Origin: Auanema rhodensis
Lineage: Eukaryota > Nematoda > Chromadorea > Rhabditida > Rhabditidae
Direction: 5' to 3'
Assembly: GCA_964057225.1 (NCBI GenBank)
Contig: OZ059895.1
Span: forward strand, 13,268,001-13,332,000
DNA: 64,000 bases
Shown: positions 50,988 through 62,100 of the stretch, one piece after another
Numbering within the stretch: position 1 is the stretch's first letter
How the letters are laid out: each line of letters begins with the position of its first letter
Notes under the pieces: model-generated
What the model was told of the DNA's origin: nothing
Databases searched by the model: none
Seen by the model: only the letters and a program-made list of their open reading frames with translations
Program-made: the position numbers and the translations under genes

Positions 50988-51215
50988 TCACTTCATACGG
51001 TTGTCCAATACACTGGCTTTAACAGCTGCTGCAACACTACTATTTGGGTTGTTAAGGATTACATTTTTAAGGACGGGATCAAAATTTTTATCCGCTGATA
51101 CGGATAAAAGAAAGTCTCCCATACATTTATCATCTGTTGGAAATTTTTCAGATCGGTAACCGGTGTCGTCCATAACAATTAAGTTATTAGACGAAACGGC
51201 CGTGCAGTCATCCAT
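50988..51215 (-). CDS. Element X copy 2 viral ORF, N-terminal part before in-frame TGA
   Basis: 75 codons from ATG 51215, stopping at the same TGA (50990-50988) as copies 1 and 3, with the frame open beyond. Confidence 0.75.
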   Translation of the reverse strand: MDDCTAVSSNNLIVMDDTGYRSEKFPTDDKCMGDFLLSVSADKNFDPVLKNVILNNPNSSVAAAVKASVLDNRMK

Positions 51216-51260
51216 AACTACCAGGTGACACAATAAAGTGTCAATCTAGTAGAAGGAGAA

Positions 51261-51518
51261 AAGCAATCGACGTTGTCAATCGCTCTACTTATAGGACACG
51301 TATGGAACATGCCTAATATCGAAAAAGTAGCTGACCTCAGCTACATCGAGAAAGTGAAATTCCATGCAAATGTGAAAGTTGTATGAAATGTTTCAAAAAA
51401 ATAAAAGAATACTGATAATACAGAACAATTTTATGAGAAAAAAATAAAGGAAAACAATGTAATTACAAAATAATATATCATATATCATACTGGGAATCTT
51501 TCAAAAGTTCTTTTTAGT
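51261..51518 (-). repeat. Element X copy 2 internal duplicate of 3' end and LTR start
   Basis: Counterpart of 40222-40479 in copy 1. Confidence 0.87.
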
Positions 51519-52116
51519 ATTCTTCATAATACTGGTGTATCTCTGGTAATGGTGATGATCCTAGGTCGTGGAGAAGATCCATAGTCTTGTTGCATAAATC
51601 CGTTTTTCTTTCCATTTCTTCCTTGGTGGTTGCTGGTGATGCCAGAAATATTTGTAGAGCATTTAAAATGCTTTTTCTTCCCTCTGTGGATGGCAGTTCG
51701 CTGCAATGTTGCAGGCTCCATTCTTGATAGGCCGAATGGGTCTCAGCAATAATCCAGTTTGGTGTCTGCTGTTCTGGTGAATCGCAACTAGGTGAATAAC
51801 CTAGTTGGTCCCTTAGTTCAGCAATGGCATCTCGGATGACTCCTGCTGTGTTGGTCCATGGTCCTATGCAGTGGTCAACCTCCGACAGTTGATCCTTGTC
51901 GTATTGGTAACATAGGATTTTGAGCGTTTCAGTACTGGTGTTCGCTCTTGTTAGTCCTTGAACTAACTCTTTCAGGATCTTCTCTTTCCTGGGGCGGTTG
52001 GCGATGGTATTGGCGCCTAGCTGCTTCAATTCTCTTACTAATAGTTGAATTGAAAGCCATCTCTTTTTGGCCATCATGAGGGGAATTTCGACGGCTTCAG
52101 GGAGTTGGGTGGACAT
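51514..52116 (-). CDS. Element X copy 2 orphan protein, 200 aa
   Basis: Intact 200-codon frame, one residue different from copies 1 and 3 (STEGRKS). Unidentified; see the copy 1 entry. Confidence 0.65.
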   Translation of the reverse strand: MSTQLPEAVEIPLMMAKKRWLSIQLLVRELKQLGANTIANRPRKEKILKELVQGLTRANTSTETLKILCYQYDKDQLSEVDHCIGPWTNTAGVIRDAIAELRDQLGYSPSCDSPEQQTPNWIIAETHSAYQEWSLQHCSELPSTEGRKSILNALQIFLASPATTKEEMERKTDLCNKTMDLLHDLGSSPLPEIHQYYEEY

Positions 52117-52481
52117 TGTTATCTTTGTTACTGTTTTCTGTCCTTTTTATCCTTTTTAAAACTAGGTCGGTCTGTTCCTTCCTTTTTGTCGCCTCCTTTT
52201 TGACCAGTTAGGTGAAAAAAAATGATGAAGATTGTTGATTAAAACTTTGCAGTGATTTTTGAAAGATTCCAAGTATGATGTATAATTTTATTTTGAAATT
52301 TTGGTTATTGATACAATATTTTTATGAGAGTGAAAAAATAAAAATGTACAATAATTTGTGTAGAATTTTATGTCTTACTTAAATGAGAAAAAAAAATCAT
52401 ATATAGGTTCAAGTTTAGATGAAAATTATGAAAATGGTATTATACTTTTTGTGATTTTTATATAGAAATTATGGATTTTTA

Positions 52482-52799
52482 CTATTGTTCTAGCTTCTTA
52501 CTTGTAGTCCCAATAACTGTTGACGGTCTTTTCTTATGGATGACTGGTACTGTTGGTGCCACGAAGTTTGGGTCCGGGATCGGACTCTTCGAAACTCTCT
52601 TCTTCGGCTCTGTTACTGGTATGGTGCTGTGATACCTTATCGGCACATGATAAGGCTTTGCTGGCGTTGTAGGAGAATTATCTTCTAATCCCAATGCCAA
52701 TTTAAGTGCTGAACTCCATTTCTTAATTGTGGGTGGCTCCTTCTTCCGTTCCTCATACAATTCTTTTCTTGCGTTTTCTTCTATTTTCTCTGATAGTTT
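52482..52799 (-). pseudogene. Element X copy 2 gag-like fragment, third piece
   Basis: Counterpart of 38941-39258; no ATG, same residues. Confidence 0.4.
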
Positions 52800-52967
52800 G
52801 GTGAATTTCGAGGAAGAGGAGAAGAAAGAATAGCAGTATTTGGGTATGAAAATGATATTTGAGAATAATCTTTACAAGGGGAAGTATTTGTGCAAACATA
52901 GCTAGAGCTTTTGATAACGTTAGAATTGCGTTTAGGAGTTTGTTTGTTAATAGACGTTTTAATTTTA

Positions 52968-53156
52968 CTAAGAGTAATAGCGTGGCGAGAAGTTTTGATA
53001 GCTGTTGTGCCTATTTTTTTTCGCGGGGGTACCCGGTATAGCGGGTGGTTTCTTTGCAGCAGTAGGTCGGCGCTTCGTGTCCGGCTCATAAACATTTGGA
53101 GGTCCTCTCTTTCTTTGATTCTGCTCGAGTACTGGCTCGACGTGCGTATCATTACC
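52968..53156 (-). pseudogene. Element X copy 2 gag-like fragment, second frame
   Basis: Counterpart of 38584-38772 with the same terminal TAG. Confidence 0.35.
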
Positions 53157-53220
53157 GGGGGGCTGCGCTCTGTGGATTTGTTTTATCCTGCGGAGGATTT
53201 TTACTCTTCGAGTCCGTCAT
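53152..53220 (-). CDS. Element X copy 2 short ORF
   Basis: Counterpart of the 22-codon ORF at 38520-38588, same splice-acceptor-like site upstream. Confidence 0.4.
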   Translation of the reverse strand: MTDSKSKNPPQDKTNPQSAAPR

Positions 53221-54601
53221 CTTGTTGGTTTTCCTGGAAAGGAAATTATTATACCAACGATGCGAAACTTATAAAAATATATATACAACGTGAGAGGCAA
53301 TATGGGGTTGTATGCGTGACGCTTGCTAGGGGGCCAGCCTGCAGCGAATCTTCTAACGGAGAATTGCTCAATCGGGTACATACACGGGCCTGTGACCGGT
53401 GCGCAATTTCTAGGATCAAGTTCCCATCTCTCGAATAGGCGTGAAATATACGACGGTGATCTAAGCAGTATTCCCTTTCAGTCTTTCGACAAGATTAGGT
53501 GCTCAGGCCTCGAACATTCACTTTCCCAGACTTCTCTTGCCTATGAAAAATTACAGAAATCGCTCCCTTAACGAAATTCTGCTCCCCTGATTTTTCATGG
53601 TGAGACCACTCTAACACTTTCATTCTCGACTAATTCTGTAAAGGGATCTTCAAAATCAGGAATGCGTACGTCTTATATCAAAAATAGTGGTTGCCTCCGC
53701 TCAGTTCTCGAGACAGTCTGGTATTGCTTCTCACGGGCTACTTTTAGGATCAAAATGCAAAATTGTAAATCTTAGGTTCGGGATTCAGATAAAAAATTTC
53801 AAAATTATTTGGCTGTTTTCTGGGTTATATTAGGAAGAAGAAAAAAAATAATAGTAATAAGAGAGGGAAAAAGATAAAATTTAAAAGAAGATAAAAGAAA
53901 AATAAAATAGGAATATAGTAGGAATATAGTAGGAATATAGTATAGTAGGAATGTAGTATAGAATAGTTTTGTACATAAATATATATATATATAAATGAGT
54001 AATACATTTTAAAGGATAGAATAGAAATTAATGAATTTTAATATATATAAAACAATGAATTTTTTGATGATTCATGAAAGAAATTAATTCATTTTTGATT
54101 CAAAAATTGTTTGAAACTTTATAACAAAATTTTATGAGAGATAGAATAGATTTTGATTAAAAAAACAGAAAAAGAAAAGATTGACAGAAAAAAAAATATC
54201 GAAATACCTTTCTTTGAATGAATAAATATAAAAGAATTTCAAATTAATTTATGATAGTTATAAACAAAGTTTTTCCTCAAAAATGAATGAAAGATCTTAG
54301 AATATGGATAAAAATCGAAATGTTTCTTTTAAATGAATGAATATAAAATTTCAAAATTAAGTTGTTTCAAAATATATCTTTTTAAATAAATGTATATAAG
54401 ATTTCAGTATTAATTTATGAATCAAAATCAAAATAAAGTTTTTTTGAATGAATGAAATAAAGAAGAGAAAGATTTCAAATTAAATTCATATAGCATAATC
54501 GAAATATAATTCTTTAATTAGATGTATGAAAGACAACAAAATTAAATTTATGTAGCGAAATATGGTTCTTAGAGATTCGTCGGTTATAGACGAATCTCGG
54601 C
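53221..54601 (-). other. Element X copy 2 leader, truncated at its outer end
   Basis: AT-rich leader as in copy 1, no gene. It ends at the inversion breakpoint just inside the primer-site region, so primer site and 5' LTR are missing. Confidence 0.75.
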
Positions 54602-55089
54602 ATAACGAGGATAAGTATGTAAATCATTGAATATCAGATATTTTCGCTTACGACCATACCACGTTGAAAGTACGCCATCCCGTCCGATCTGGCAAGTCAA
54701 GCAACGTTGGGCCCGGTTAGTACTTGGATCGGAGACGGCTTGGGAATCCCGGGTGCCGTAAGCTTTTCAATTTTTTTTAACGATCATACCACGTTGAAAG
54801 TACGCAATGCAGCTGATTTTCAATTTTATCTCTTCCGTAACAAATGTTTTTAATTTTCTAGCAGTTTTACTTAGATAGCTCAACCCAAGGCATCAAAATA
54901 TCTTCAATCTTATTTCTATATTACAGTTATAAACCAGTAGTTTATGAACCTTCATCTTAACTTTACTGTTTCTATCTATTTCCTATTGAAACAAACATTG
55001 TTTTAACACTATACAACTGTGAAACCTTTTTTAATTTATTGTATTTGGAGCTCATAAGATTTGATATCATCGAAGAATTTAGATGTAAC
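54602..55089 (+). repeat. 5S rDNA unit between X copies 2 and 3
   Basis: Starts mid-spacer at ATAACGAGG after the inversion breakpoint, contains one complete 5S gene, and ends with ATCGAAGAATTTAGATGTAAC, identical to the sequence left of X copy 1. Confidence 0.92.
54646..54763 (+). rRNA. 5S rRNA gene (consensus) before X copy 3
   Basis: 118-nt consensus copy with T-run terminator. Confidence 0.92.
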
Positions 55090-55502
55090 TGTTCCATACG
55101 TGTCCTATAAGTAGAGCGATTGACAACGTCAATCGCTTATAAAACGGAACATTATAAAAACAAATAGCTGACGCTACATTTGAGAAACAGGAATTCAATG
55201 CAATAAAGAACAAACACTTTTTCATATTAAGTTTAATCAAAGAAAGCCCAATTCAAGCGGAACCAAGTTCCGCGGACCTGATATAACGACTTTTTATGCT
55301 CGTAAGGAAAACTATATAAGTTTTCCTTACGAGTCCTTTGGGCTGCGACTAGGAATCATTATGTAACTTTTATTATTGTAATTTGTATACTTTATCATGA
55401 ATAAACCTTTCTCTCTATACTCTTTATCATTTATATTTGGAAGAAAAGAAAGTAATTCCATGTGGTTACCCAGCCGGAACCCTGGGGAACCACCATGGAA
55501 CG
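55090..55502 (+). repeat. Element X copy 3 5' LTR
   Basis: 413 bp, both hairpins and AATAAACCTTTCT present; TGGAGGTTCC follows at 55503. Confidence 0.88.
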
Positions 55503-56881
55503 TGGAGGTTCCGCCGAGATTCGTCTATAACCGACGAATCTCTAAGAACCATATTTCGCTACATAAATTTAATTTTGTTGTCTTTCATACATCTAATTAA
55601 AGAATTATATTTCGATTATGCTATATGAATTTAATTTGAAATCTTTCTCTTCTTTATTTCATTCATTCAAAAAAACTTTATTTTGATTTTGATTCATAAA
55701 TTAATACTGAAATCTTATATACATTTATTTAAAAAGATATATTTTGAAACAACTTAATTTTGAAATTTTATATTCATTCATTTAAAAGAAACATTTCGAT
55801 TTTTATCCATATTCTAAGATCTTTCATTCATTTTTGAGGAAAAACTTTGTTTATAACTATCATAAATTAATTTGAAATTCTTTTATATTTATTCATTCAA
55901 AGAAAGGTATTTCGATATTTTTTTTTCTGTCAATCTTTTCTTTTTCTGTTTTTTTAATCAAAATCTATTCTATCTCTCATAAAATTTTGTTATAAAGTTT
56001 CAAACAATTTTTGAATCAAAAATGAATTAATTTCTTTCATGAATCATCAAAAAATTCATTGTTTTATATATATTAAAATTCATTAATTTCTATTCTATCC
56101 TTTAAAATGTATTACTCATTTATATATATATATTTATGTACAAAACTATTCTATACTAGTACTATATTCCTACTATATTCCTACTATATTCCTATTTTAT
56201 TTTTCTTTTATCTTCTTTTAAATTTTATCTTTTTCCCTCTCTTATTACTATTATTTTTTTTCTTCTTCCTAATATAACCCAGAAAACAGCCAAATAATTT
56301 TGAAATTTTTTATCTGAATCCCGAACCTAAGATTTACAATTTTGCATTTTGATCCTAAAAGTAGCCCGTGAGAAGCAATACCAGACTGTCTCGAGAACTG
56401 AGCGGAGGCAACCACTATTTTTGATATAAGACGTACGCATTCCTGATTTTGAAGATCCCTTTACAGAATTAGTCGAGAATGAAAGTGTTAGAGTGGTCTC
56501 ACCATGAAAAATCAGGGGAGCAGAATTTCGTTAAGGGAGCGATTTCTGTAATTTTTCATAGGCAAGAGAAGTCTGGGAAAGTGAATGTTCGAGGCCTGAG
56601 CACCTAATCTTGTCGAAAGACTGAAAGGGAATACTGCTTAGATCACCGTCGTATATTTCACGCCTATTCGAGAGATGGGAACTTGATCCTAGAAATTGCG
56701 CACCGGTCACAGGCCCGTGTATGTACCCGATTGAGCAATTCTCCGTTAGAAGATTCGCTGCAGGCTGGCCCCCTAGCAAGCGTCACGCATACAACCCCAT
56801 ATTGCCTCTCACGTTGTATATATATTTTTATAAGTTTCGCATCGTTGGTATAATAATTTCCTTTCCAGGAAAACCAACAAG
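55503..56881 (+). other. Element X copy 3 leader with primer site
   Basis: Primer-site candidate TGGAGGTTCC at 55503-55512, then an AT-rich non-coding leader as in copy 1, ending at the TTTCCTTTCCAG acceptor. Confidence 0.6.
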
Positions 56882-56950
56882 ATGACGGACTCGAAGAGTA
56901 AAAATCCTCCGCAGGATAAAACAAATCCACAGAGCGCAGCCCCCCGGTAA
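56882..56950 (+). CDS. Element X copy 3 short ORF
   Basis: Counterpart of 38520-38588, 22 codons. Confidence 0.4.
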   Translation: MTDSKSKNPPQDKTNPQSAAPR

Positions 56951-57134
56951 TGATACGCACGTCGAGCCAGTACTCGAGCAGAATCAAAGAAAGAGAGGAC
57001 CTCCAAATGTTTATGAGCCGGACACGAAGCGCCGACCTACTGCTGCAAAGAAACCACCCGCTATACCGGGTACCCCCGCGAAAAAAAATAGGCACAACAG
57101 CTATCAAAACTTCTCGCCACGCTATTACTCTTAG
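56946..57134 (+). pseudogene. Element X copy 3 gag-like fragment, second frame
   Basis: Counterpart of 38584-38772. Confidence 0.35.
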
Positions 57135-57302
57135 TAAAATTAAAACGTCTATTAACAAACAAACTCCTAAACGCAATTCTAACGTTATCAAAAGCTCTAG
57201 CTATGTTTGCACAAATACTTCCCCTTGTAAAGATTATTCTCAAATATCATTTTCATACCCAAATACTGCTATTCTTTCTTCTCTTCTTCCTCGAAATTCA
57301 CC

Positions 57303-57620
57303 AAACTATCAGAGAAAATAGAAGAAAACGCAAGAAAAGAATTGTATGAGGAACGGAAGAAGGAGCCACCCACAATTAAGAAATGGAGTTCAGCACTTAA
57401 ATTGGCATTGGGATTAGAAGATAATTCTCCTACAACGCCAGCAAAGCCTTATCATGTCCCGATAAGGTATCACAGCACCATACCAGTAACAGAGCCGAAG
57501 AAGAGAGTTTCGAAGAGTCCGATCCCGGACCCAAACTTCGTGGCACCAACAGTACCAGTCATCCATAAGAAAAGACCGTCAACAGTTATTGGGACTACAA
57601 GTAAGAAGCTAGAACAATAG
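57303..57620 (+). pseudogene. Element X copy 3 gag-like fragment, third piece
   Basis: Counterpart of 38941-39258; no ATG. Confidence 0.4.
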
Positions 57621-57985
57621 TAAAAATCCATAATTTCTATATAAAAATCACAAAAAGTATAATACCATTTTCATAATTTTCATCTAAACTTGAACCTATA
57701 TATGATTTTTTTTTCTCATTTAAGTAAGACATAAAATTCTACACAAATTATTGTACATTTTTATTTTTTCACTCTCATAAAAATATTGTATCAATAACCA
57801 AAATTTCAAAATAAAATTATACATCATACTTGGAATCTTTCAAAAATCACTGCAAAGTTTTAATCAACAATCTTCATCATTTTTTTTCACCTAACTGGTC
57901 AAAAAGGAGGCGACAAAAAGGAAGGAACAGACCGACCTAGTTTTAAAAAGGATAAAAAGGACAGAAAACAGTAACAAAGATAACA
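57621..57985 (+). other. Element X copy 3 AT-rich intergenic stretch
   Basis: No gene; holds the inverted-repeat arm equivalent to 39461-39483. Confidence 0.6.
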
Positions 57986-58588
57986 ATGTCCACCCAACTC
58001 CCTGAAGCCGTCGAAATTCCCCTCATGATGGCCAAAAAGAGATGGCTTTCAATTCAACTATTAGTAAGAGAATTGAAGCAGCTAGGCGCCAATACCATCG
58101 CCAACCGCCCCAGGAAAGAGAAGATCCTGAAAGAGTTAGTTCAAGGACTAACAAGAGCGAACACCAGTACTGAAACGCTCAAAATCCTATGTTACCAATA
58201 CGACAAGGATCAACTGTCGGAGGTTGACCACTGCATAGGACCATGGACCAACACAGCAGGAGTCATCCGAGATGCCATTGCTGAACTAAGGGACCAACTA
58301 GGTTATTCACCTAGTTGCGATTCACCAGAACAGCAGACACCAAACTGGATTATTGCTGAGACCCATTCGGCCTATCAAGAATGGAGCCTGCAACATTGCA
58401 GCGAACTGCCATCCACAGAGGCAAGAAAAAGCATTTTAAATGCTCTACAAATATTTCTGGCATCACCAGCAACCACCAAGGAAGAAATGGAAAGAAAAAC
58501 GGATTTATGCAACAAGACTATGGATCTTCTCCACGACCTAGGATCATCACCATTACCAGAGATACACCAGTATTATGAAGAATACTAA
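57986..58588 (+). CDS. Element X copy 3 orphan protein, 200 aa
   Basis: Identical in protein to copy 1; unidentified. Confidence 0.65.
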   Translation: MSTQLPEAVEIPLMMAKKRWLSIQLLVRELKQLGANTIANRPRKEKILKELVQGLTRANTSTETLKILCYQYDKDQLSEVDHCIGPWTNTAGVIRDAIAELRDQLGYSPSCDSPEQQTPNWIIAETHSAYQEWSLQHCSELPSTEARKSILNALQIFLASPATTKEEMERKTDLCNKTMDLLHDLGSSPLPEIHQYYEEY

Positions 58589-58841
58589 AAAGAACTTTTG
58601 AAAGATTCCCAGTATGATATATGATATATTATTTTGTAATTACATTGTTTTCCTTTATTTTTTTCTCATAAAATTGTTCTGTATTATCAGTATTCTTTTA
58701 TTTTTTTGAAACATTTCATACAACTTTCACATTTGCATGGAATTTCACTTTCTCGATGTAGCTGAGGTCAGCTACTTTTTCGATATTAGGCATGTTCCAT
58801 ACGTGTCCTATAAGTAGAGCGATTGACAACGTCGATTGCTT
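58584..58841 (+). repeat. Element X copy 3 internal duplicate of 3' end and LTR start
   Basis: Counterpart of 40222-40479. Confidence 0.87.
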
Positions 58842-58886
58842 TTCTCCTTCTACTAGATTGACACTTTATTGTGTCACCTGGTAGTT

Positions 58887-59114
58887 ATGGATGACTGCAC
58901 GGCCGTTTCGTCTAATAACTTAATTGTTATGGACGACACCGGTTACCGATCTGAAAAATTTCCAACAGATGATAAATGTATGGGAGACTTTCTTTTATCC
59001 GTATCAGCGGATAAAAATTTTGATCCCGTCCTTAAAAATGTAATCCTTAACAACCCAAATAGTAGTGTTGCAGCAGCTGTTAAAGCCAGTGTATTGGACA
59101 ACCGTATGAAGTGA
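58887..59114 (+). CDS. Element X copy 3 viral ORF, N-terminal part before in-frame TGA
   Basis: 75 codons from ATG 58887 to TGA 59112-59114, same as the other copies. Confidence 0.75.
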   Translation: MDDCTAVSSNNLIVMDDTGYRSEKFPTDDKCMGDFLLSVSADKNFDPVLKNVILNNPNSSVAAAVKASVLDNRMK

Positions 59115-62100
59115 ATTAATTTTGACTCTTCGGGACGAATTTTGATTAGATTACAACAGATTTTATCTAGTGAACAATTACAAGACATTCAAAAAAATTT
59201 TTCTTGTTTTAGAATTGAGACCAGTAACACCGATGGTGGACCTCATTCACTAGCTCGTGCCTTACGCACTGTAGCTTTTTACTACATAAGATACCAATTC
59301 TTTCGCTCTTTGGAAATGTTCAAGACATTAACACCCAGCGGTAAATACCATGTAGTACAAAAGGATATAGGATCAAATCCCATGCAGTTTGTTAATAGTG
59401 GCTTTTACTCCGTTCACTGTTGCTGTCCAGTTGTGAACACGGCTGACGTTTTTAGACGTAATAATTACGTAGCTCAAGCAACTATGATTGTGAATAATTC
59501 CTTTGATAGCAATAAAGTTTATCATTGTAAAAAAATACTCTCTATGGATTCTAATTATATTTGTTCTCAACTTTCCCAGTACTGTAAGATAAAAGCCCCT
59601 TTTGTATCCTTTTTACATTCTGTTTATGATCTTTCTCCAGCTGACATTGTTCAGACCTTAGATAACTGTGAAGCTATTAGGGCCGTCGGAGTTATATTAT
59701 TCGACCCCGTTGTTTTAATTAAAAAAAATGGTATGTTACCAGATATTGACGCATCTTTTACCCGCTATAAACAGTTTGGAGTCGAATATATTAGATTCTC
59801 ATTTGATAACGATGTTCAATTGTGTTACACTCATCGTTGGGACACTTATATTTTTATCATAAAAGCTTTTGTTCTAACTTCTACCACCTCTTTATATAGT
59901 TATGCGGTGGCTGGGCTATTACAATTTAAGAGTCATTTTTTCTTTGACATTGCAAGGATTGACACTTCTATTCCCCGTCATATTAGCGGGCGTACTTTTA
60001 AATTGAACTCCGACAAAAAATCCTATATTCGTACATACGATTTTGATGAATCTTCATCTTTTTTTAAAACCAAAAATAAATTGAAATATGCTTATATCTG
60101 TGTATCAACTAGCTTGTTTGAAAACATGTTAAAACATGGTATGACCTTGGGTGAGGGTAAATTCACCGTCAAAAATATCCTGTCAATGGGTATTTCTCTT
60201 GATAGTCGTGTTGTAGTCAATGGACAAACAATCTCCAGTTCTGACGAACGACATTCTGCTGATACTCTCCGAATACTGGCTCATACTGTTTATATGCTAA
60301 TTTATGTCAGCAATTACAGTTCAACTAAGACTATAAAGGAATTGACGGATGACATTTCTATTTCTAGATCTTTATCCTTATTTCCCCGGTTCACCCGTTT
60401 ATTCTCCATGATGAAGTATTCCGACAAGACCGAAAACCTATTGTCCGCCATGTCTAAAGCTCATGACAATGACCTTACAGTGTCATCAATGTCAGACCAG
60501 ACTGTTTGCGACGACACATCTCGGATGAAGGGTTGGCGGGATTGTGTACTGGGCGGGACTCTTTATGATATAAAGATTTTCCGTAATATCGGTTATATTG
60601 ATATTGACCGACAGGTTTCCCAACTTGTCCATCGCGAAGTACGGAAGACTATTGACCATCCCCTATATAAATTGTGGTTGCCTAATGACTTCGAATGTTC
60701 ATCTGGTGAAGATTCTGATGAGTATTTTGATGCAGAAGAGGGTGTTATTGATACTTCGACGTCTTTTGAACCGGTATCTGTGTCGGTTTCACATTCCTGC
60801 CAAAGTAACGTTGAAATTATCCCCACTCCTGGTGACGGCGACTGTCTTTTTCACGCTTTGAGACTTACGGGTGCTACTACCGATAGTCCACCATCAATTC
60901 GTGATAAACTTAGCCATGCCCCTAACATCGGTGAGAAGACAAAGAATCTTCTGTTAGCCGGTATTAACGATCCCTCTAATGTTGATAATTGGGGAACAGA
61001 TGAGCATATTGAGTTGTTCAGTGGTCTATACCGTGTTAAGATTTGCTTACACGATACTTCCACTGGTCAGTTTCGACTTTATACTCCTCGTACGCTAGCA
61101 TCTGAACAATTATATCACGTTCATTATACGCCTGGTCATTTTTCTGCTTTGAAAGTTTGTCCGAACCGTTTGATGGTATTAACATCTGACGATGTGTTCG
61201 ATTGTAACGACGCTCCTTTGATTGATAAATTCAGAGACATTTATGACAAAACTTTTGAGAATGTCTCTAATCGTAAACATAAGCTGATTAAAAACATAAT
61301 GACTCCTACATCTAATATCGGCACTGGAGGATACATTTGTCGCTCGGCCTTAAAACTGTGCGAATTACACGCCTTTGGGCTGATCGATTTCTGTTATGTC
61401 GATATAATCGACTTATGTTCTAGCCCCGGAGGGTTTTCTGAATATTTATTACATAACTCTAACAGTTTTATTCATGCTGTGCCTGGACCTAAATCCATGT
61501 TAATATTCGATAACCGTTTAACTCCCTATTGTGACCCTGTAACAAGATCGTCAAATTTGCTTGATGACGATATTCGAAACTCTATGGTTGAATTAATAAA
61601 GAAGAACACCAATGACAGACTACTTATTTTAGCTGACGGAGCCATATCTGAAACAGCTGTTAATCCTCTTCTTCGTGCTGACAATAACTATGATCTCATT
61701 TATGCTGAAATCTCCACCGCATTCGATCTATTGCATGATAACGGCAAATTGGTTATTAAACTGTTTTACCCTTATGCTATTAGTACTCAGATTTTATTGC
61801 GCCGATTACTTTCGAGATTTGCGAAATTAACGGTTCTTTTCTTGTCTACCTCCACACCTATTTCTTGTGAATTTTATGTTTTATGTGAGGGGTATACTAA
61901 ATCCGAAATTGTAAGATCTGATTTTAACTACACCGGGTTTTTCCGCTCCGTTTGTAACAATTTTGATATAAAAAGATCGGACGGATTAAATACCTATCTT
62001 CAATATAGTAAATATTACGACACTCTTGATAAAAAAATCAAGGATATATCCGGTAAGGACTTCCCTTTCAATCATTGCGATATTGAACTAGAATCCACAT

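Larger units (their letters stand above)
46144..54601 (-). mobile_element. Element X copy 2, inverted, lacking its 5' LTR
   Basis: Minus-strand copy nearly identical to copy 1 (paired positions sum to 91740). Its 3' LTR is complete (46144-46556), but the other end stops within about 13 bp of where the 5' LTR should be, at CGAATCTCGGC (54601), and jumps into plus-strand 5S spacer. The loss coincides with the right inversion breakpoint. Confidence 0.88.
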
